DNA of 64,000 nucleotides from Achromobacter pestifer (lineage in GTDB: Bacteria; Pseudomonadota; Gammaproteobacteria; Burkholderiales; Burkholderiaceae_B): assembly GCF_902859625.1 (NCBI RefSeq), contig NZ_CADIJX010000002.1:496001-560000 (forward strand), given 5' to 3'. Below the pieces are notes generated by a model. The model saw only the letters and a program-made list of their open reading frames with translations. It was not told the DNA's origin and did no database searches. The translations under genes were made by a program, and so were the position numbers. Shown piece after piece: positions 1 to 9,400 of the stretch (position 1 is the first letter of the stretch; every line of letters begins with the position of its first letter).

Positions 1-1
1 G

Positions 2-142
2 CCGTCGCAAACCCCGGTCACGTATCCCATCGCCGTGACCACGCGCGAAGCCGCCCCCAAGGAAGCCGAAAGCTTCGTGGCTTATGTGCTGTCGCCTGCT
101 GGCCAGGAAATCCTGTCGCGCTACGGCTTCCAGAAGCCCTGA
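2..142 (+). CDS. modA: Molybdate ABC transporter substrate-binding protein ModA, C-terminal end (partial)
   Basis: The reading frame is open from the left edge and ends at TGA 140-142, giving the last 46 residues of a protein. They include an AVTTREAAPKEAESFV stretch and end in SPAGQEILSRYGFQKP. The pattern LSPAGQEILxxYGF is typical of the C-terminus of periplasmic molybdate-binding proteins of the ModA family. The gene is followed 24 bases later by modB, which supports the call. The signal peptide and ligand-binding residues lie outside the window. Confidence 0.85.
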   Translation, partial: PSQTPVTYPIAVTTREAAPKEAESFVAYVLSPAGQEILSRYGFQKP

Positions 143-166
143 GCCTTGTTGATGCTGTAGGTATTG

Positions 167-853
167 ATGACTGATCCCGTTTGGGTGCCCCTGCTGCTTT
201 CGTTGAAAGTGGCAGGTTGGGCAACGCTGTTGGCCACCGTGGCCGGAACCGCCGCGGCGTTCGGCTTGTCGCGCTGGCGCTGGCCAGGGCGCGACCTGCT
301 GGACGCCATCCTGACACTGCCGTTGGTGTTGCCTCCCACCGTGTTGGGCTACTACCTGTTGGTGCTGTTGGGTCGCCGTGGCGTCATCGGCGAGACCCTT
401 GCGGAGTGGGGCATCGAATTGGTCTTCACGTGGCAGGGCGCTGTGATCGCGGCGTCCGTCGTGGCGTTTCCTTTGGTGTTCAAGTCGGCGCGGGCCGCCT
501 TTGAAAATGTGGACCCCCAACTGGAGAACGCGGCGCGCGTGCTGGGTGTGCGCGAAGCGGGCGTGTTCTTCCGCGTGACCTTGCCTCTGGCTGCTCGCGG
601 GATCGCGGCGGGCGTGCTGTTGGCGTTTGCGCGCGCCTTGGGCGAATTCGGCGCCACGCTGATGATCGCCGGCAACCTGCCGGGCCGCACCCAAACCCTG
701 TCGGTCGCCATCTACGAAGCAGTGCAGGCGGGGGATGACCGCACCGCCAACATGCTGGTGTTGGTCACGTCCGTGACATGCGTGGTGGTGCTGTTGTTGG
801 CGGGCAAGCTCGTGCCGATAGGCGCTGGCCAGCGCAACGGAGGCGGACGATGA
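167..853 (+). CDS. modB: Molybdate ABC transporter permease ModB
   Basis: This is the inner-membrane permease of the ModABC molybdate importer, about 228 residues with five or six hydrophobic segments. The cytoplasmic EAA loop is visible in the second half (AARVLGVREAG..., then ALGEFGATLMIAGN), the family signature that contacts the ATPase. I prefer ATG 167; a TTG lies immediately upstream at 164 in the same frame. The stop overlaps the modC start in an ATGA junction, so translational coupling is likely. Length fits the family (about 225-230 residues). Confidence 0.93.
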   Translation: MTDPVWVPLLLSLKVAGWATLLATVAGTAAAFGLSRWRWPGRDLLDAILTLPLVLPPTVLGYYLLVLLGRRGVIGETLAEWGIELVFTWQGAVIAASVVAFPLVFKSARAAFENVDPQLENAARVLGVREAGVFFRVTLPLAARGIAAGVLLAFARALGEFGATLMIAGNLPGRTQTLSVAIYEAVQAGDDRTANMLVLVTSVTCVVVLLLAGKLVPIGAGQRNGGGR

Positions 854-1536
854 GCGTCGGCATCCAGATCAAAAAGAAGATGGTGTCGGGCGATCGCCAC
901 TTTGAACTTGACGTGGCGTTCACCTCGTCGTCCAAGCGTATTGCCTTGTTCGGCCCGTCCGGCGCGGGCAAGAGCTTGACCCTGCGCGCGGTGGCGGGCC
1001 TGTTGCGGCCGGATGCCGGTCGCATCGACATCAATGGCCATGTGCTGTTCGATAGCCAGGCGGGCGTCTGCATGCCGACGCAATCGCGGCGCGTGGCTTA
1101 TTTATTCCAGGACTATGCGCTGTTTCCCCATCTGACGGTGGCGCAGAACATTGCGTTCGGCCTGCGTCGCGGCTGGCTCAACCCGCCCCGGCGCGAGGTT
1201 GGTCCGCAGGCGAAGCGCTGGGTGGATGCGTTTGAATTGGGCGCTATCGTGGGCAGCTACCCGCACGAGATATCGGGCGGGCAGAAACAGCGCGTGGCGC
1301 TGGCGCGGGCGCTGATGCTGCAACCCGACATCCTGCTGCTGGACGAGCCCTTTTCGGCCCTGGATTCGCAACTGCGCGGCAGGATGCGCCAGGAACTGAA
1401 TGCCTTGCAGCGGCAATTGGACGTGCCGATGCTGCTGATCACGCACGATCCTGCCGACGTCGACGCCCTGGCCGACGAAGTTTTTGAAGTGCGCGACGGC
1501 AAGGTCGGCCGTCGCCAAGACGATCTGGGCGTCTGA
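850..1536 (+). CDS. modC: Molybdate ABC transporter ATPase ModC, short form without TOBE domain
   Basis: This is the ATP-hydrolysing subunit of the molybdate importer. A Walker A motif (GPSGAGKS) is at residues 35-42, followed by the Q-loop (LFQDYALFPHL), the signature SGGQKQRVALARAL, Walker B (ILLLDEPFSALD) and the H-loop (ITHDP). The start ATG 850 overlaps the modB stop and follows GGAGG. The protein is only 228 residues and stops just after the ATPase fold, while classical ModC is about 350 residues with a C-terminal TOBE/Mop domain. The missing domain pair is found in the adjacent modE product. Confidence in function is high from motifs and operon position. Confidence 0.92.
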   Translation: MSVGIQIKKKMVSGDRHFELDVAFTSSSKRIALFGPSGAGKSLTLRAVAGLLRPDAGRIDINGHVLFDSQAGVCMPTQSRRVAYLFQDYALFPHLTVAQNIAFGLRRGWLNPPRREVGPQAKRWVDAFELGAIVGSYPHEISGGQKQRVALARALMLQPDILLLDEPFSALDSQLRGRMRQELNALQRQLDVPMLLITHDPADVDALADEVFEVRDGKVGRRQDDLGV

Positions 1537-1548
1537 CGCCCGCCGCGT

Positions 1549-2343
1549 TCAGTCCAGCACGCCCAGGATCACGCTGGAAGCCTTGAAAATCGCCACGGCC
1601 GGCGCACCGGCGCCCAGCCCCAGGTCGGTGGCGCTTTCGTTGGTGACGATGGCCACCATCGTGGTGCCGCCTTCCATGCCGATCAGGATTTCGCTGTTGA
1701 CGGCGCCCGGACGCACGGCGGTGATCTTGCCCTGCAATTGATTGCGGGCCGACACGCGCAAGCCGGGGCCCGGCGCACCCACGATGACGGACGATGCCTT
1801 GACCAGGGCAATGGCTTCCTTGCCGGCTTCCAGGCCCAATTCGGCCGTGCTTTCGCGGGTGATCGTGGCGGTGATGGTTTGGCCGCCGGCGATGCGCAGC
1901 AGGATTTCGTCGTTGACGGCTCCGGTGCGGATTTCGACGACGGTGCCCAGGAATTTATTACGTGCGCTGGTCTTCAACATAAAACGCCTCATCAGGTCGA
2001 TGTCGCCGCTGGCATCCAGGCCCGCGCGCGTCAGGTTTTCCATGAACTTCCGGTGCTCGTTTTCCAAGGCCCGGAACGTGGCAATCAGGCGGCGGGCGCG
2101 GTCGGTCAGCTGTGTGCCGCCGCCGCCTTTGCCTCCGGCCGCTCGCACGACCAGGGGTTCGCCCGCCAGGTTGTTCATCGCGTCGATGGCGTCCCAGGCT
2201 CCCTTGTAGCTCATGCCCACGGCACGGGCGGCCGCGGTGATCGAGCCAGTGGCGTCAATCTGCGCCAGTAGGTCAATTCGGTTCTTTCCGCCCCAGGTCT
2301 GGGCGCCGGAACGAAACCAGATGGAGCCATCGAGTTCCAACAT
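1549..2343 (-). CDS. modE: Molybdenum-dependent transcriptional regulator ModE
   Basis: This is a molybdate-responsive DNA-binding protein of 264 residues that normally represses mod transport genes when molybdate is bound. The N-terminal part (about 20-80) is a winged helix with the ModE pattern GSITAAARAVGMSYKGAWDAI. The C-terminal half has two tandem Mop/TOBE repeats of about 65 residues, each beginning RN and containing GAVNxEIL and ending LxxAxSVILG or similar. It converges on modC with a 12-bp gap and is transcribed away from the mod operon. The operator would lie upstream of modA, outside the window. Confidence 0.95.
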   Translation of the reverse strand: MLELDGSIWFRSGAQTWGGKNRIDLLAQIDATGSITAAARAVGMSYKGAWDAIDAMNNLAGEPLVVRAAGGKGGGGTQLTDRARRLIATFRALENEHRKFMENLTRAGLDASGDIDLMRRFMLKTSARNKFLGTVVEIRTGAVNDEILLRIAGGQTITATITRESTAELGLEAGKEAIALVKASSVIVGAPGPGLRVSARNQLQGKITAVRPGAVNSEILIGMEGGTTMVAIVTNESATDLGLGAGAPAVAIFKASSVILGVLD

Positions 2344-2502
2344 GCTTTTATAGGTCTGTATCAGGGTGAGGAATCAGCCAGAGTGTAATGGACGCGCGCC
2401 CATCGATTCCTTGCGTTTTCGCAGGATGCGAATGAGATTCTGTTGAAACTTTATGGGGTTCGCGGCACTATGTTCAGGCCCTGAGCTCTCGGAGAGATCG
2501 AC

Positions 2503-3108
2503 ATGAAAGCGTTTACAGCGTTGAAATGGGTGACGGCGGGTTCCATGACGGCATTGCTGGCGGCCTGCGCGTCCGGCCCCACGGTAAAAGGCGATTACGA
2601 TCACCAAGCCGATTTTGCGCAGTACCGGACGTTTGGCTACATGAACCCATTGGGCACGGACAAGGCGGGCTACAGCAGCCTGCTGACCGAACGGCTCAAG
2701 GACGCGACGCGCGGCCAGATGGAAATGCGCGGCTACGCCTACAGTGCGACCAACCCCGATTTGCTCGTTAATTTCAGCGCGAAGCTCCAGCAAAAAACCC
2801 AGGTCACGCCGGCGCCGCCGCCCATGGGGCCGTACTATGGCTACCGGACGGGGTTCTACGGCGGCTGGCCCGGCTACGGCTGGGGCGACGACGTCTATCA
2901 ATACACCGAAGGCACGCTGAACATCGACCTGGTCGATACACGCCGCAAGCAATTGGTGTGGGAGGGCGTCGCCGTGGGTGAAGTCCGAAACCCAGAAGCT
3001 GCCGGTTCGCCGCAAAACGTCGACAAGGCGGTCGCCGAGATCTTCGCCAAGTATCCGTTCCGGGCGGGCGTTGCCGCACCGCAATTGCCGGACAAAAGCA
3101 AACCCTAG
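2503..3108 (+). CDS. DUF4136 domain lipoprotein
   Basis: This is a 201-residue predicted lipoprotein of unknown function. The N-terminus is a lipoprotein signal with lipobox LLAAC ending at Cys22, so it is probably anchored to a membrane from the periplasmic side. The mature part has the DUF4136 pattern: a DFAQYRTFGY motif near the start, a Gly/Tyr/Pro-rich middle (PPMGPYYGYRTGFYGG), then LNIDLVDTRRKQLVWEG and a C-terminal AVAEIFAKYP. It lies 14 bp before the patatin gene and may be cotranscribed. An envelope or outer-membrane association is an inference; no enzymatic motif is visible. Confidence 0.85.
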   Translation: MKAFTALKWVTAGSMTALLAACASGPTVKGDYDHQADFAQYRTFGYMNPLGTDKAGYSSLLTERLKDATRGQMEMRGYAYSATNPDLLVNFSAKLQQKTQVTPAPPPMGPYYGYRTGFYGGWPGYGWGDDVYQYTEGTLNIDLVDTRRKQLVWEGVAVGEVRNPEAAGSPQNVDKAVAEIFAKYPFRAGVAAPQLPDKSKP

Positions 3109-3122
3109 CCAGAGGTAGCCGA

Positions 3123-4316
3123 ATGACCACTCGCCGCAAGGCCCCGTCCAAAGACACCGGCGATACGCCGCCTTACGAAACCGTCGCACTGGTACTGCAA
3201 GGCGGCGGTGCGCTGGGGTCCTATCAGGCAGGGGTCTACCAAGGCTTGCACGAGGCGGGCATTCGGCCCAACTGGATATCGGGCATTTCCATCGGTTCAA
3301 TCAATGCCGCCATCATCGCGGGCTCCCGCGAGGATGAGCGCATTGACCGGCTGCGTGGATTCTGGGAGAGCATTTGCCGTCCTTCCGGGTTTGCCTCGGT
3401 GCCCTGGGGCGACAGCTTGGCAAGCATGTTTGACGGCATACCCTTCGGGTTCGGCTCGGCGGCCTTGAACGGCCAGGTGTCGGCGTTTCAGGCGCTGTTC
3501 TCCGGGCAGCCCGGATTTTTCAAGCCTCGCATTCCGCCGCCCTATTTGGTGCATGGGCGCGGGGCCGCGTCCACCAGCTTCTATGACACCACGCCCCTGG
3601 CAGCCACCCTGCGCGAGTTCGTGGATTTCGACCTACTCAACAGCGGCGCGGTGCGGGCCAGCTTTGGCGTGGTCAACGTGCGCACGGGCAACTTCGCCTA
3701 TTTCGATAGCTTGAAGGACACCTTGACCCCGGAGCACATCATGGCGTCCGGTGCCTTGCCCCCCGGTTTCCCATCCGTGGAAATCGACGGCGAACACTAT
3801 TGGGACGGGGGCGTCGTGTCGAACACCCCGTTGGCGCAGGTGTTGACCACCGATAACATGCGCGACACGCTGGCCTTCCAGGTGGACTTGTGGCCCGCGC
3901 GGGGCGGTTTGCCCACCTCGCTTGAAGAAGTGGCTGAACGCCAGAAGGACATCCAGTATTCCAGCCGGACCCGTCTGGTCACTGACCAGTTGCGGCGGGT
4001 GCTGAAGCTGCGTCATGGTTTGCAGCGGCTCCTGGAACGGCTGCCCGAGGATGAACGCAAGGCGCCCGATCTGGCCGAAATCCGCAAGTTGTCGCATACC
4101 CCCGCGACCAATATCATCAACCTCATCTACGAATCCAAGCACCTGGAACGCTTCTCCAAGGACTACGAGTTTGGCACCGAGGCCATGCGCGAGCACTGGG
4201 AGTCCGGTTTGTCCGATATCCGTCAGACCCTGGCCAAACCCGGGATTCTGGCTCGGCCTACCGAGGACAGTTGCTTTGTCACGCACGATATTCATCGCAA
4301 CGGAAAACACAGTTAG
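3123..4316 (+). CDS. Patatin-like phospholipase, DUF3734 type
   Basis: This is a 397-residue serine lipase-like protein. The oxyanion-hole glycine motif GGGALG is at 27-32, the nucleophile elbow GISIG places Ser56 in GxSxG, and the catalytic Asp228 is in the DGG motif (YWDGG). All parts of the Ser-Asp dyad are present, so it should hydrolyse acyl esters. The C-terminal ~100 residues, with YESKHLERFSKDYEFG, match the DUF3734 extension seen on many proteobacterial patatin proteins. No signal peptide is seen, so it is probably cytoplasmic. It follows the DUF4136 gene closely. The natural substrate cannot be told from sequence. Confidence 0.9.
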   Translation: MTTRRKAPSKDTGDTPPYETVALVLQGGGALGSYQAGVYQGLHEAGIRPNWISGISIGSINAAIIAGSREDERIDRLRGFWESICRPSGFASVPWGDSLASMFDGIPFGFGSAALNGQVSAFQALFSGQPGFFKPRIPPPYLVHGRGAASTSFYDTTPLAATLREFVDFDLLNSGAVRASFGVVNVRTGNFAYFDSLKDTLTPEHIMASGALPPGFPSVEIDGEHYWDGGVVSNTPLAQVLTTDNMRDTLAFQVDLWPARGGLPTSLEEVAERQKDIQYSSRTRLVTDQLRRVLKLRHGLQRLLERLPEDERKAPDLAEIRKLSHTPATNIINLIYESKHLERFSKDYEFGTEAMREHWESGLSDIRQTLAKPGILARPTEDSCFVTHDIHRNGKHS

Positions 4317-4461
4317 CACGAGGGAGCAGGACTAGTCTGAAAGTTGCTGCAATGTGACCCAAGGCATCGGACTCCCCGGTAGCCTTTCGGGACAATCAGC
4401 AACTTTGTTCCGGATCAGGCTGCCGCCATCCCTGGCGCGGCCGCCCCGGTGGAGACCCGTC

Positions 4462-4872
4462 ATGAACGCTCCCGACTCTTTCGTCCGCCAGAACCCGGCG
4501 CTGGAACCTGTACGCCATCTGCCATTGCCCGACTTGGGCAACGCGCCCGTTTCCTCGACGTCCGACCACATCGACGGCTGGTGGAACCTGCTTTATCTGG
4601 GATGGACCTTGGTGACGCCCAGCGGCGTCCGCGTCGACCTGACCGCAACGGAGCGCGCCTGCTTCCTTTGCATGCTGCAAAATCCGGGCCGGGAGCTGCT
4701 GCGCGATGACTTGCTGGTATTGCGCAGCCGCACCAACATGCGCAGCCTGAATCTTGCCATTTGCCGGCTGCGCCATAAGGTTCTACAGACCGGCACCCGC
4801 CTGCCGCTGCATACCGTGCATGGCGCGGGCTATGTGTTCCTGGGCAATCTCAGGGAGATTCCCCACCGCTGA
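4462..4872 (+). CDS. Stand-alone OmpR/PhoB-type winged-helix protein
   Basis: This is a 136-residue protein whose C-terminal ~95 residues form a transcriptional-regulator winged helix of OmpR/PhoB type: VDLTATERACFLCMLQNPGRELLRDDLL, the recognition-helix region RSLNLAICRLRHKV and the wing HTVHGAGYVFLG. There is no receiver domain. The N-terminal ~40 residues are unlike a response regulator. ATG 4462 is chosen because GGAG lies 8 bases upstream; an in-frame start at 4354 would add an implausible leader. It sits just upstream of axyABM in the same direction and might regulate it, but the link is only positional. Confidence 0.75.
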   Translation: MNAPDSFVRQNPALEPVRHLPLPDLGNAPVSSTSDHIDGWWNLLYLGWTLVTPSGVRVDLTATERACFLCMLQNPGRELLRDDLLVLRSRTNMRSLNLAICRLRHKVLQTGTRLPLHTVHGAGYVFLGNLREIPHR

Positions 4873-4878
4873 ACCTGT

Positions 4879-4929
4879 TACGTAATTGTCACCCTCGCGC
4901 ATCAAGCCACGGCCTGAAAATACGTAATT
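4879..4929 (+). repeat. Two direct copies of TACGTAATT upstream of axyA
   Basis: TACGTAATT occurs at 4879-4887 and again at 4921-4929, start-to-start 42 bp, about four helical turns. Each contains the palindromic core TACGTA. The pair lies 150-200 bp upstream of axyA and just after the winged-helix gene. This looks like a tandem binding site for a regulator of the efflux operon; the protein is unknown. Confidence 0.45.
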
Positions 4930-5036
4930 TCCCCAATAACTGAGTTACATTATCGGGCTATTCACGTGTCATCAACGACGCATGGCTTATTCTGATCGCG
5001 CATGGCCGTCGCGATTGAACATTGCGCTGGCTTGAC

Positions 5037-5057
5037 GCGGTTAATTGAAGCGGTTAA
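5037..5057 (+). repeat. Direct repeat GCGGTTAA in the axyA leader
   Basis: GCGGTTAA is found at 5037-5044 and 5050-5057, 13 bp apart, 20-40 bases before the axyA start codon. The position would fit an operator overlapping the promoter or the 5-prime leader. It is short and could be chance. Confidence 0.3.
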
Positions 5058-5078
5058 CTACGCTACGCGGGGGTTTCA

Positions 5079-6341
5079 ATGCGGTTTTCGCCTAAACGTG
5101 TTTCAGGTCTGGCTTTTTCCGGTGGCGTCCTCGCGCTGATATTGGCGGGGTGCGGTGAAAAACCCCAGATGAACCCCGGCATGCCTCAGGTCAGCGTCAT
5201 TACCGTGCAACCTGAGCGTGCCCCCATCGTTTCCGAATTGCCCGGCCGCGTGGACGCGGTGCGCGACGCGCAGATCCGTTCGCGCGTGACCGGCATCGTC
5301 CAGAAGATCACCTTCGAGCAGGGCGGTGACGTCAAGGAAAATCAACTGCTGTTCAAGATCGATCCGGCGCCTTACAAGGCTGCCTACGATCAGGCGACGG
5401 CGCAGTTGAAGCAGGCACAAGCCAATCTGTTCAGCGCCAAGCTGCTGGCGGATCGCTATGCGCCCCTGGTCAAGGCAAACGCCGTCAGCAAGCAGGAATA
5501 CGACAACGCCGTGGCCTCGTTCCGCCAGGCGGATGCTGCCGTGGCTGCCGCCAAGGCGGCCCAAGACAATGCGGCCATCAACCTGGGCTACACCGACGTT
5601 ACGTCGCCCATCACCGGCCGCATCGGCAAGCCTCTGGTCACGGAAGGCGCGTTGGTTGAATCCACGTCGGCCACGCAAATGGCCACGGTGCAGCAGCTGG
5701 ATCCCGTATACGTGGACTTCACCCAGTCCACCGCGGAATTGGCCACGCTGCGTCGTGCATTCGCCAGCGGTCAGTTGCAGCAGGTAGGCAAGGACACCGC
5801 CCGCGCCACCGTGGTGCTGGAAGACGGCTCTGAATACTCGCACCCCGGCAAGCTGCTGTTCACCGGCATCACCGTGGATCCGTCCACGGGCCAGGTGAAC
5901 CTGCGCGCCGAAGTGCCCAACCCCGACGGCGTCCTGCTGCCCGGCATGTACGTGCGCGTGCGGCTGGAACAGGGCGTGAACGACCAGGCGCTGGTGGTAC
6001 CGCAGCAGGCGCTGCAACGTACCGCCGACGGGTCGCAAAGCCTGATGCTGGTCAAGGACAACAAGATTGAACAGTTGCCCGTCACGACCGGCGGCGCCAT
6101 CAAGAACAACTGGTTGATCACCAGCGGCTTGAAGGCCGGTGACGTCGTCGTGGTGGAAGGCTTCCAGAAGGTCCGCCCCGGCGCACCCGTGCAGGTCAGC
6201 CAATGGAGCAAGAACGGCGCTCCAGCGCCAGGCGGCCAGCCAGCGGCGGCGCAACCCGGCGCCAAGCCGGCTGCGCCTGCCGAATCGCCCAAGCCTGCCG
6301 CGCCTGCCCAGCAGGACAAGGCAGCAGGCCAGAAATCGTAA
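5079..6341 (+). CDS. axyA: RND efflux periplasmic adaptor (AxyA/MexA/AcrA family)
   Basis: This is the 420-residue membrane fusion protein of a tripartite drug efflux pump. A lipoprotein signal ends in LAGC with Cys25 as the lipid-modified residue. The sequence then runs through the barrel-sandwich half (VRDAQIRSRVTGIVQKI), the alpha-hairpin (DQATAQLKQAQANL and a long Ala/Gln-rich coil), the second lipoyl half (VTSPITGRIGK) and the beta-barrel domain. The C-terminus is an Ala/Pro-rich tail. It is the first gene of axyABM. The match to Achromobacter AxyA is by family and genomic context; other MexA relatives would look similar. Confidence 0.9.
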   Translation: MRFSPKRVSGLAFSGGVLALILAGCGEKPQMNPGMPQVSVITVQPERAPIVSELPGRVDAVRDAQIRSRVTGIVQKITFEQGGDVKENQLLFKIDPAPYKAAYDQATAQLKQAQANLFSAKLLADRYAPLVKANAVSKQEYDNAVASFRQADAAVAAAKAAQDNAAINLGYTDVTSPITGRIGKPLVTEGALVESTSATQMATVQQLDPVYVDFTQSTAELATLRRAFASGQLQQVGKDTARATVVLEDGSEYSHPGKLLFTGITVDPSTGQVNLRAEVPNPDGVLLPGMYVRVRLEQGVNDQALVVPQQALQRTADGSQSLMLVKDNKIEQLPVTTGGAIKNNWLITSGLKAGDVVVVEGFQKVRPGAPVQVSQWSKNGAPAPGGQPAAAQPGAKPAAPAESPKPAAPAQQDKAAGQKS

Positions 6342-6406
6342 GCGGCACGCGGCGCAACAAGCGCCGCGTTCCCCTTTGGTGAGCATCGCTTTCAGAGTCA
6401 GCCCAC

Positions 6407-9400
6407 ATGCCGCAATTTTTTATTGATCGACCAATTTTCGCCTGGGTAGTCGCCCTGTTCATTCTGCTGGCAGGGGTGTTGGCCATCCCGAACATGCCAG
6501 TGGCGCAGTACCCTGACGTGGCGCCGCCGGCGATCACGATCACCGCGACCTACCCTGGCGCGTCCGCCAAGGAAGTGGCGGAATCCGTCACCAGCATCAT
6601 CGAAGACAAGCTCAACGGCGCCAAGGGCCTGATCTACTACGAGTCGGTCAGCGATTCCTACGGCACCTCGACGATCACTTCCACCTTCGCACCGGGCACC
6701 AACCCCGACCTGGCGCAGGTGGACGTGCAGAACCGCGTATCGAACGTGATCGCGCAGTTGCCGGCCGCCGTGCAACAGCAAGGCCTGCAATACGAGCAGA
6801 CCAGCACCGGCTTCCTGATGATCGTGACGCTGTCGTCCACCGACGGTACGCTGGATCAGACCGCGCTGGCCGACTACATCACACGCAACGTGCAGAACCC
6901 GGTATCGCGGGTGGCCGGCGTGGGGCAGTTCCAGTTGTTCGCGGCGCCGCGCGCCATGCGCGTCTGGGTCGATCCCGCCAAGCTGGTGGGCTTCAACCTG
7001 AGCATGTCCGAGGTCAACCAGGCGATCTCCGGGCAGAACGTACTAATCTCGGGCGGCAGCATCGGCGCACCGCCCAACCCGGATTCGCAGCGCATCACCG
7101 CCACGGTCACGGCCAACGGCCAACTGAGCACCGTCGACGGCTTCGGCAAGATCGTCCTGCGCGCCAATACCGACGGTTCCAAGGTGCTGCTGCGCGACGT
7201 CGCCCGCATTGAAGTGGGCGCCGACAACTACCAGTTCGGGGCCCGCCTGAACGGCAAGCCCACGGCGGCATTCGCCATCGTGCTGTCGCCGAACGCCAAC
7301 GCCCTGGCCACGGCCCAGGGCGTGCGCCAGCAGATGGAAGAACTGTCCAAGTACTTTCCGGGCAACATTCAATACTCCATCCCCTACGACACCGCACCCT
7401 ACGTGAAGGTGTCGATCGAGCAGGTGCTGCACACCCTGGCCGAAGCCATGGTGCTGGTGTTCCTGGTGATGTACCTGTTCCTGCAGAACGTGCGCTACAC
7501 GCTGATCCCGGCACTGGTCGTGCCGGTGGCCATGCTGGGATCGTTCGCGGTGATGCTGGCGCTGGGGTTCTCCATCAACGTGCTGACCATGTTCGCGATG
7601 GTGCTGGCCATCGGGATTCTGGTGGATGACGCCATCGTGGTGGTCGAGAACGTCGAACGGATCATGGCGACAGAAGGCTTGCCGCCCAAGGAAGCCACCA
7701 AGAAAGCCATGCCGCAGATCAGCGGGGCCATCATCGGCATCACGCTGGTGCTGGTGACGGTGTTCCTGCCGCTGGCCTTCATGAGCGGATCGGTGGGCGT
7801 GATCTACCGCCAGTTCTCGGTGGCCATGGCCGTGTCGATCTTCTTCTCGGCATTGCTGGCGCTGACTTTCACGCCGGCGCTGTGCGCGACGATCTTGAAG
7901 CCGGTGCCCAAGGGGCATCACAACGAAAAGAAGGGCTTCTTCGGCTGGTTCAACCGCAAGTTCGACGCCACCACCCACGGTTACCAGAACTGGGTGTCCC
8001 GTGTCCTGCACAAGGGCGGCCGCATGATGCTGGCGTTCCTGGTCCTGGTCGTGCTGCTGGGCTGGTTGTATCTGCGCCTGCCGTCGTCGTTCCTGCCCGA
8101 GGAAGACCAGGGTTACGTGATCAGCAACATCGAGCTGCCCACCGGCGCCAGCGCCAACCGCACGATTGAAGTGATCGAGCAGGTCGAGGAGTACTTCCGC
8201 GGTATTCCGGCGGTCGAGAACGTCATTACCGTGCAAGGCTACAGTTTCAACGGCAACGGCTTGAACGCCGCCATCGCGTTCACCACGCTGAAGGACTTCA
8301 AGGACCGCAAGGCCCACGACGATTCCGCGGGCGCGATCGCGTTCAATGCGTTCCAGAAGCAGCTGATGGGTGTGCACGACGCGATGGTGTTCACGCTGGT
8401 GCCACCGGCGATCTCGTCCCTGGGCAATGCCACCGGCTTCGACCTGCGCTTGCAGGATCGCGGGTCGGGCGGCACGGAAGCCCTGGCGGCGGCGACTGGC
8501 CAGCTGATGGGCATGGCGATGAAGAGCCCGGTGTTGTCGCAGGTCCGGATCACGGGTCTTGCGGCGGGCGCGCAGCTGACGCTGAACATCGACCGCGACA
8601 AGGCGGCCGCCTTGGGCGTGGACTTCAACGAGGCGGCCTCGCTCGTCTCGACGGCTGTCGGCTCCGCCTACCTGAGCAAGTTCCCCAACATGGGCCGGAT
8701 GCAGAACATCTGGGTGCAGGCGGATGCGCCGTATCGCATGCAGTTGTCCGACATCCTCAAGCTGAATGCGCGCAACGCGCAGGGCGGAATGGTGCCGCTG
8801 TCGACCTTCGTGTCGGCGGAATGGGTCCAGGGGCCGGTGCAGGTGGTGCGCTACAACAGCTACGAGTCCATGCGTATCGGCGGCACGGCCGCGCCGGGCT
8901 ACACCACGGGCCAGGCCATGGAAGAAATGCAGAGCCTGGTGGCGCAGTTGCCGCAAGGCTTCGGCTACGAATGGACCGGCTTGTCCTACCAAGAGCGCCA
9001 GGCCGGCAACCAGGCCCCGATCCTGATGGGCCTGTCGCTGCTGATCGTGTTCCTGGTGTTGGCCGCGCTGTATGAAAGCTGGGCCATCCCGATCTCGGTC
9101 ATGCTGGTGGTGCCGCTGGGCATGCTGGGTGCGGTGGCGCTGGTCAGCGCCCTGGGCATGTCGAACGACGTGTACTTCCAGGTGGGGATGGTGACGGTGA
9201 TCGGGCTGGCGGCCAAAAACGCCATTCTGATCGTGGAGTTCGCAAAGGATCAGTACGCGCGGGGCATGGGCCTCTACGAGTCCGCGGTGGAAGCCGCGCG
9301 CTTGCGGTTCCGGCCGATTCTGATGACGTCGCTGGCGTTCATCCTGGGCGTGGTGCCGTTGGCGATGGCCACCGGCGCCGGCGCGGCCAGCCAGCGCGCG

